From: Cepaea nemoralis
Taxonomy: Eukaryota; Mollusca; Gastropoda; Stylommatophora; Helicidae
Length of the DNA stretch: 64,000 nucleotides
Assembly: GCA_014155875.1 (NCBI GenBank)
Contig: JACEFZ010013283.1
Coordinates: forward strand, 145,001 to 209,000
Reading direction: 5' to 3'
The translations under genes and the position numbers were made by a program. The notes below the pieces were generated by a model, which had not been told where the DNA came from, searched no databases, and saw only the letters and a list, made by a program, of their open reading frames with translations. Shown here in pieces: positions 58,790 through 64,000 of the stretch. Position 1 is the first letter of the stretch. Every line of letters starts with the position of its first letter.

Positions 58790-59640
58790 TGCCATGGTCT
58801 TCAGAAGAAGAAATGTGGGTCAGGCGGCTTGTTAATCAAGATTAATCTATTCTCGACCTGCCAGTCTTCCAGTCTCTCTCCTCTCTGGTCCATGTGGTTA
58901 TACCCCCAGCTCTGTGCGTGGCTGTTGAAATCGCCACACACACAATCATTTTTTGCCCTTTTAATGACAATGTGTCAAGTGCCTGTGGGCGATCACGTGG
59001 ACAGTAGTAATTGGACAGATGTAGATCTGTATTGTCTGTCTTAAGTCCGAGTGCCTGATACGCTGCCCCTTCCATGTAAACTTCAATTTGGGAAGCAGCT
59101 ATGCTTCAATTTTTTTTTTTTTTACAAGGGTCAGTATCCCACCCTTTCGCCTATCCTTTCTTTCAGGTCAGGACAATTGGAAGCCTCCGATTTTGAAAGG
59201 TATGTTTTCATTGAGATGAGTTTCTTGCAAGCAAAAACACTTATTTGTTCTTGATTCAAGATGTTTTATTATAGTTTTTTTTATTTTTGTTGTTGTTGTT
59301 GCTGACTCCCTTCGTATTCCAGTGCATTATTTTCAGTCTTTGTTTTTTATGGCCAGACGCTGTATTCTCAGATCACCTGGCTCCATGGGGTATCTGAGAA
59401 GGACCTCCAGTTGTTTTGGTTAGACTGTTTCGGGGTATAGGTCCCTGCACTGCACCTGCCTGGGGGTCCAAAGCAGGGCGAGCACCATACAGTTTTGAAG
59501 TAATCGACATATTTCATAGCGTAATTGCGTGGCATCCTGATTTCTGTGGTGGGCCTCCTGGCTGGGTACCTCCATCTTTAACACCTTTCCTTTACTATAG
59601 TTGACTGTGGTCTTACTCGAGGTTAGGTGTAATTGCCCGC
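58790..59640 (-). pseudogene. LINE-E: APE endonuclease only, RT absent
   Basis: The minus strand from about 59260 reads EQISVFACKKLISMKTYL (QET-type region) and EVYMEGAAYQALGL, then after a frame change GDFNSHAQSWGYNHMDQRGE (catalytic GDFN) and ENRLILINKPPDP, which stops at 58800. Sequence at 59640-59410 may be the end of an ORF1. The rest of the element is missing. Confidence 0.75.
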
Positions 59641-60055
59641 ACACACGTGTCTGCGCATGAATGTGCGTGCATACACATCTAGGGCATTCTGTTTTTGTTT
59701 TTTGTTTTTACGGCACCAGAGATTCGCCACCGCCCATTCTCCTGTTAGTTAAAACAGTTCTGTCACGTGAAGGCCAGGAATTGGACTTTTGCTGCCAGGT
59801 GTGATGAATGCATATGCTGGGGTATTTTGCAAGGCTTGGTGGTCACCCCAACTCTACGCCCCGGCTACATAACAGCAATTTGGAACCTTAATATGTATAA
59901 AAATAAACGGAGATGGATGGACATAGCATATATGTTCATTATTTTGGTATTTTCTTGAAATACTCTGTTTCTTACAAAAATATGAGCAATCTAAGAATAA
60001 TGTGGGAATCTGGATAACGATTGCCACTTACCCAAGACGTTTGACAGACTAATTG
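59641..60055. other. No gene recognised
   Basis: The short frame at 59767-59958 has no motif I recognise. Confidence 0.35.
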
Positions 60056-60285
60056 AATTACTAATAAACTTCAAATATTCATAAACTGGTGCCTGCGAAG
60101 AATAATGGGACTAAAATGGTATGACAGAATCACCAAAATATTAGCTCATGGAGAGAACTAAACAAATTCAAATTAATTAAAAGCTGAAGAAAAGACTGTG
60201 CTGGGTTGGATACACATTGAGAAAATGTGAGAATAGTATCACTAGACACATCTTTCTCTGGACCGAAAAGAGCAAATAAAATAGA
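60056..60285 (+). pseudogene. LINE C-terminal scrap related to the intron-1 LINE
   Basis: The + strand reads WCLRRIMGLKWYDRITK, comparable to CLRRILGIKWQDKITN in the intact intron-1 LINE (residues of about 760), then LCWVGYTLRK and RHIFLWTEKSK. It is highly decayed. Confidence 0.65.
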
Positions 60286-60296
60286 CAATCAATCAA

Positions 60297-61147
60297 TCAT
60301 GCGACATGCCGGAAAGCGTGGGCGGTCATGACTCGCCATTTCACTCGATCACCAGTCTCGTGGATCAGCTCAGTGTTCGTGTCTCGTCCATGCCATGTGG
60401 CCAAGCCATCCAGGTATTTTCCTCTCGGTCTGCCTCTTGGTCTGTTTCCTTCGATCTTGCCAGTTGTCACCAAGTTCTCCAATCCATTTCTTCTCATAAC
60501 ATGTCCAAAAATTTTTGTCTAATTTACGTCTAATTTCTCTAATCAGTTTACGATGTTCATTTGTCTCCTGTAGTACTTGGTCATTGGTTTTTCTGCCTGT
60601 CCATGGTATTCTTTGCATTTTCCTCAGAAACCACATTTCTGCAGCCATCAGATGTTTTTCAGCTTGACTGCCCTTTGTCCAAATTTCACATCCATACAAA
60701 AGAACAGGCTCTATGTATCCCCTCAACACTCTTTTTCTCGTTTCAATTGACATCTTTTTATTGGTCAGAATGTTTTTCATCTTGCTAAAAGCTACTTTCG
60801 CCATGGAGATTCTTGTTCTAATCTCTTCAAGGCATCGCCCATCAGATGTTATGACTGTTCCAAGATAATTGTACCGATTCACTTGTTGAAGAATATTTCC
60901 ATTTACTTGTATATTACATTGTGGCACTTCTTCCTTCCTAGTGACGACCATAACCTGAGTCTTTTTACAATTTAATTCTAACCCCAGTTGCTCACTGTGT
61001 ACAACAACCGCATCTACTAATTGTTGCAGGTCCTGCGCATTGTCTGCAATTAATACTGTATCATCTGCATATCTAATGTTATTGATGTTTCGTCCTCCAA
61101 TGCTGATTCCATTTATATCCTCTACATTTCTGAAAATATTTTCACTT
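60297..61147 (-). pseudogene. LINE-C 3' half
   Basis: From 61147 down: ENIFRNVEDINGISIGG, IRYADDTVLIADNAQDL (catalytic YADD), YNYLGTVITSDG, VLLYGCEIWTKG and an RMPWTGRKTND region. After a frameshift come MRRNGLENLVTTGKIEG and a stop near 60297. Very similar to 32756-34245, but without the SINE and the duplication. The 5' end is truncated at about 61147. Confidence 0.9.
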
Positions 61148-61450
61148 TTAAAAATAGTGGGAGACCTAAAAACAAGCAAGGCTTTACAAGTGTACGACGC
61201 TGACCAAGCATGTGAAACCACAACAAGGACGAAACGAACACAAAAACAACCAATCAGGCAGAATCCAGGAATTCCGATTCCGATTCCAATTCAAAAACAA
61301 AAATTCCAAATTTGACCTCGTCTAACCTGCTTCATCAGCTGTGGTTATTGTTGAGGTACGTGGTTTTTGTGGGTTTGTTCACCCTAATTCTTGTCTTGTG
61401 AGTCCTATCTCGGACTGGTTATGTAGCGTTTGTGTCTGTGACGTCAGCAG

Positions 61451-61690
61451 TGGTCGGCGGCTATCCTTTGTGCTCGTCTGTTGTGGTTTTCTTTGTTTGT
61501 GTAGCTTCCTGGCTCGTCTGGCTGCAGTCCTTATAAGGACTTTTCGTAGTCCCACTCCAGCTGGGGGATCGGTCGGCGGCTGTCCTTTGTGCATGTTTCC
61601 TCTTGTTTTCTTTGTTGGTGCAGGCTCCTGGTTTGACTGGTTGCAGTCCTTAAAAGGACTTTTTATTAGGTCTTTTAGTCTTCTATGTTG
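61451..61690. repeat. 119-bp tandem duplication
   Basis: Two copies of ggtcggcggctatcctttgt...ctgcagtccttataaggac about 119 bp apart, with moderate divergence. Confidence 0.8.
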
Positions 61691-61986
61691 TGTATTTTCT
61701 GTAGGAGCTTTTCGACGTCGCTATTTTCCTTGTATTTCTTGTATTTTTTTTCATCTTCGAGTTTTAGCTTCTGCCAATCGCGTTTTTCCTCCGCGGACAG
61801 ATATAGCTTTCTCTCTCCGTCTTCTATGTAGTACGAGTAGTCGGTATCCTGTTCCAGAATTGTAGTTGGGTAATCTACCGGTAACCTGTATTTCTTGGGT
61901 TTTTTCTTTTCTCTTTCAATCCAACACCTTTTGAATTCCTTGCGCCTGAGTGCCTCCGATCTTTGACTTGCCCGTAGGCTCTCCAA
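61675..61986 (-). CDS. Hypothetical charged protein fragment
   Basis: A 103-codon minus-strand frame from ATG 61986, which stays open upstream to about 62095. It is rich in Lys, Glu and Arg (RKEFKRCWIEREKKKPKKYR, then LSAEEKRDWQKLKLEDEKK) and looks alpha-helical or coiled-coil-like. The codon content is protein-like, unlike nearby frames, but I recognise no family. It could be part of a transposon ORF1 or a host exon. Confidence 0.35.
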   Translation of the reverse strand: MESLRASQRSEALRRKEFKRCWIEREKKKPKKYRLPVDYPTTILEQDTDYSYYIEDGERKLYLSAEEKRDWQKLKLEDEKKYKKYKENSDVEKLLQKIHNIED

Positions 61987-62203
61987 GGTACATTGTGGTC
62001 TCTCCGTGCCGTCATCCGGGTGCCCTTCTCGGTTTTCTTCGGATGTCTGGCAAGATATTGGTTCCTCTTTGTCTGCCTCGGGTATCGCGAAAATGCGCAG
62101 CTATAACTAAGCAAGAAGAAAAAGTTACACTACAAGGTCCCCCATCGAAAAAACGACGGTTGAACAGGACCGGAACATCTTTATTTTTTTTTTTTTTGGG
62201 AGT

Positions 62204-62242
<39 letters not shown>
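62204..62242 (+). repeat. Poly-G run (about 39 nt)
   Basis: Follows a T16-type run. The length is probably inaccurate in assembly. Confidence 0.9.
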
Positions 62243-62244
<2 letters not shown>

Positions 62245-62649
62245 CACCAACTAAGCGAAGCAAAAAACAAATGGAGATTATAATAACAGACAGAGATGAA
62301 TAACACAGAGAGGACATGGCGGAAGCTGCAAGAGATGGCAAAAGATAAAACTGGCTTCGTGTGAGTTATAGGGCAATAGATTTAAGAAGAAGGTGTTCGA
62401 CAGCCTCATTTGATCACAGCACATTCGGACTGCTACAGTGTTAAGCTACTTCATTTATACACACAGAGACCTTCAAACGTTAGTGTGTCCGATTTTGGCA
62501 TGCATCTATGTAAGGTTTTCTTCCTAGACAGACTCCGTCCAATGTAACCGGTTTTATCTACCTCTAGACAGATTCCGTGCAATGTAACGGGCTGTATCTA
62601 CCTCTAGACAGATTCCGGCCAATGTAACGGGCTCTACCTACCACTAGAC

Positions 62650-63491
62650 CAGGGGTGTCAAACTCAATCGCCCAGAGGGCCAAAACTCAAATCACACGTA
62701 AGGTTGCGAGCCGAACGGGATAAATATTCAATAAGCAGAAAATTAAACCTTTTTTAATCATTAATATAAATTAAAACTGAAAAAAAAAAGTTTTAATAAT
62801 AACAAAATCATTGGTATGCACATTTTCACTCTTATGTCAAGTTGTCAGAGCACGATGTTTGGCATCTTTTCTTGGCTACAAGTTCGTTTATGTTGGGAGT
62901 AATGTTCTGTGTCATTGAGATTCTCATGATGGACTGTAAGTGTTCATCTGTGAGACGACTCCTAAGTGATGTTTTGTTAATCTTCATCACAGAAAACAGC
63001 TGCTAACACAGATTATGTGCTACCGAACATGCTCAAGGTTCGAGCCACATGTAGACGAAGCCGGGGCATCTCTTTAGGAATGAAACCAGTGAACTGTGCT
63101 GGCCCTCGTACTTTGCCTTTAGTGTCCCATTAAACTGCAGCCCTATTAACTCCATCTGCAAATTTACAGGTGCAGTTTCTACATGCGCCAATCCAAATCG
63201 AGCAACTGACCGTTGCTAGGTCACTATAACGACGAACATCCTTTCACTACACAACTTTCATTTTCGCTTATTCTGATCAAAGCGAGAACGCTCTCAGGTA
63301 GCCTATCATTCGGCAAGATTGCTAATTAGGGAATTCGATTTGCACTTCATATAGTGGCCACTAAAACTTATTTTTGCCTAAAATTTTCCCTCGGGCCGAA
63401 TATATTTGTAAGTCGGTTGAGACCTCTCGGGCCTGAAATGATTGTACGCCGGGCCTGATGTGGCCCGCGGGCCTTGAGTTTGACACATGTG
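62650..63491 (-). mobile_element. hAT transposon fragment with 8-bp TSD
   Basis: The ends are caggggtgtcaaactcaa and, reverse-complemented on the right, cacatgtgtcaaactcaa. The 8-bp duplications are cactagac (62642-62649) and ctctagac (63492-63499). The interior holds a remnant of the transposase C-terminus. Confidence 0.9.
62832..63001 (-). pseudogene. hAT transposase C-terminal remnant
   Basis: The minus strand reads LFSVMKINKTSLRSRLTDEH followed by LQSIMRIS, a motif characteristic of the C-terminal region of hAT transposases related to GTF2IRD2/ZBED-type domesticated proteins. It ends in a stop at 62832. Upstream coding sequence is lost. Confidence 0.75.
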
Positions 63492-63578
63492 CTCTAGACA
63501 GATTCCGTCCATTATAACGGCTCTACCTACCTCTAGACAGATTCTGTCCAATGTAACGGGCTCTATCTACTTCTAGAA

Positions 63579-64000
63579 CAGGGGTCACCAAACTATTTTC
63601 ACGGCAGGCCGGATAACTGGCAAAATGACGAGCGCGGGCCGGATACTCATTCTGTACAATACTTGCGCCATTCTCCGTGGCGAAGATCCAACGGACGCGG
63701 TTCGTAATCACGTAAACCCACGTTCGACACATAGATGTGCCCGATTTGGCAGCAGACTGCGTTGCGCTGGTATTTTAAGCTATGATTTGGGTGTCGGTCA
63801 TTTTAAAAGCAATGGCAAACTACTAAACGTAAATTTGCCAAGATATCAACAACAGCAAAAAATGCTGGTGTTGACTGCAAATATCCTGTAAATGATATGC
63901 AACTAACTTTAATAATACTTGCAAGCCAGAACGAAAGCTCTGAGAGAAAAAGACGAAATACTAAGTTGATCATGGGTGAGTGGCGTGCAATGCACAAAAA
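63579..64000. mobile_element. Possible second hAT-like end plus 52-bp repeat relic
   Basis: caggggtcaccaaactattt and acggcaggccggataactgg look like a hAT non-autonomous end (CAGGGGT start, 'ggccgg' body). The other end is not found in the window. Further on, aaaagcaatggcaaactact...aaatttgcc matches the 52-bp minisatellite unit of 6822-7160. Confidence 0.45.

Larger units (their letters stand above)
62470..63575. repeat. Second 40-bp minisatellite element, hAT-invaded
   Basis: The flank tgtccgattttggcatgcat...gtaaggtttt is followed by units ctctagacagattccgtcca, atgtaacgggctctatctac. The array continues after the hAT insertion at 63492-63570. Compare 16640-17882. Confidence 0.85.

Overview
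The window is non-coding-rich metazoan DNA, almost certainly from an invertebrate. It has spliced exons with GT/AG junctions, tRNA-derived SINEs, several non-LTR (LINE) families, a Penelope-like element, Tigger, mariner and hAT transposons, and very long microsatellites. The Helitron-like elements carrying (ACAG)n blocks and the SINE style fit a mollusc or related lophotrochozoan best. That is inference; a chelicerate or other invertebrate is not excluded. There is no bacterial-style operon, CRISPR array, rRNA gene or functional tRNA gene.

One host gene can be reconstructed. Four + strand exons (about 20754-20840, 31597-31857, 40349-40547, 45532-45999) have matching intron phases and together encode a predicted 335-residue aerolysin/ETX-MTX2-type beta-pore-forming protein. 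The gene covers about 25 kb because its three introns (10.8, 8.5 and 5.0 kb) are packed with mobile DNA. Intron 1 holds a 5'-truncated LINE with an intact 925-aa reading frame between two 1-kb direct repeats. Intron 2 holds a three-level nest (a non-LTR element inside a hAT element inside an RNase H LINE). Intron 3 holds a dead mariner beside a 34-copy, 78/81-bp satellite.

Layout. 0-8 kb: a perfect 11 x 54 bp array, a SINE split by a LINE, LINE relics and minisatellites. 8-12.6 kb: Helitron-like repeats, then 4 kb of almost pure purine (GGA-rich) sequence. 12.6-20.2 kb: microsatellites, a foldback MITE, a 40-bp minisatellite invaded by a Penelope fragment, and a Tigger transposon lacking its catalytic core. 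20.7-46 kb: the pore-forming-protein gene and its TE-filled introns. 46-64 kb: LINE families with APE endonuclease, RT and RNase H pieces, SINEs, minisatellites, and a hAT element inserted in a second copy of the 40-bp minisatellite.

Family names used here are local labels. LINE-A and LINE-B are RNase H-containing LINEs. LINE-C is the RT family ending in the conserved GHVMRR...TTGKIEG region. LINE-D and LINE-E are APE-type LINEs. Element X is a non-LTR family with a (GAA)n tail. SINE-1 is the commonest tRNA-derived SINE. All identifications come from reading motifs; no database search was run.
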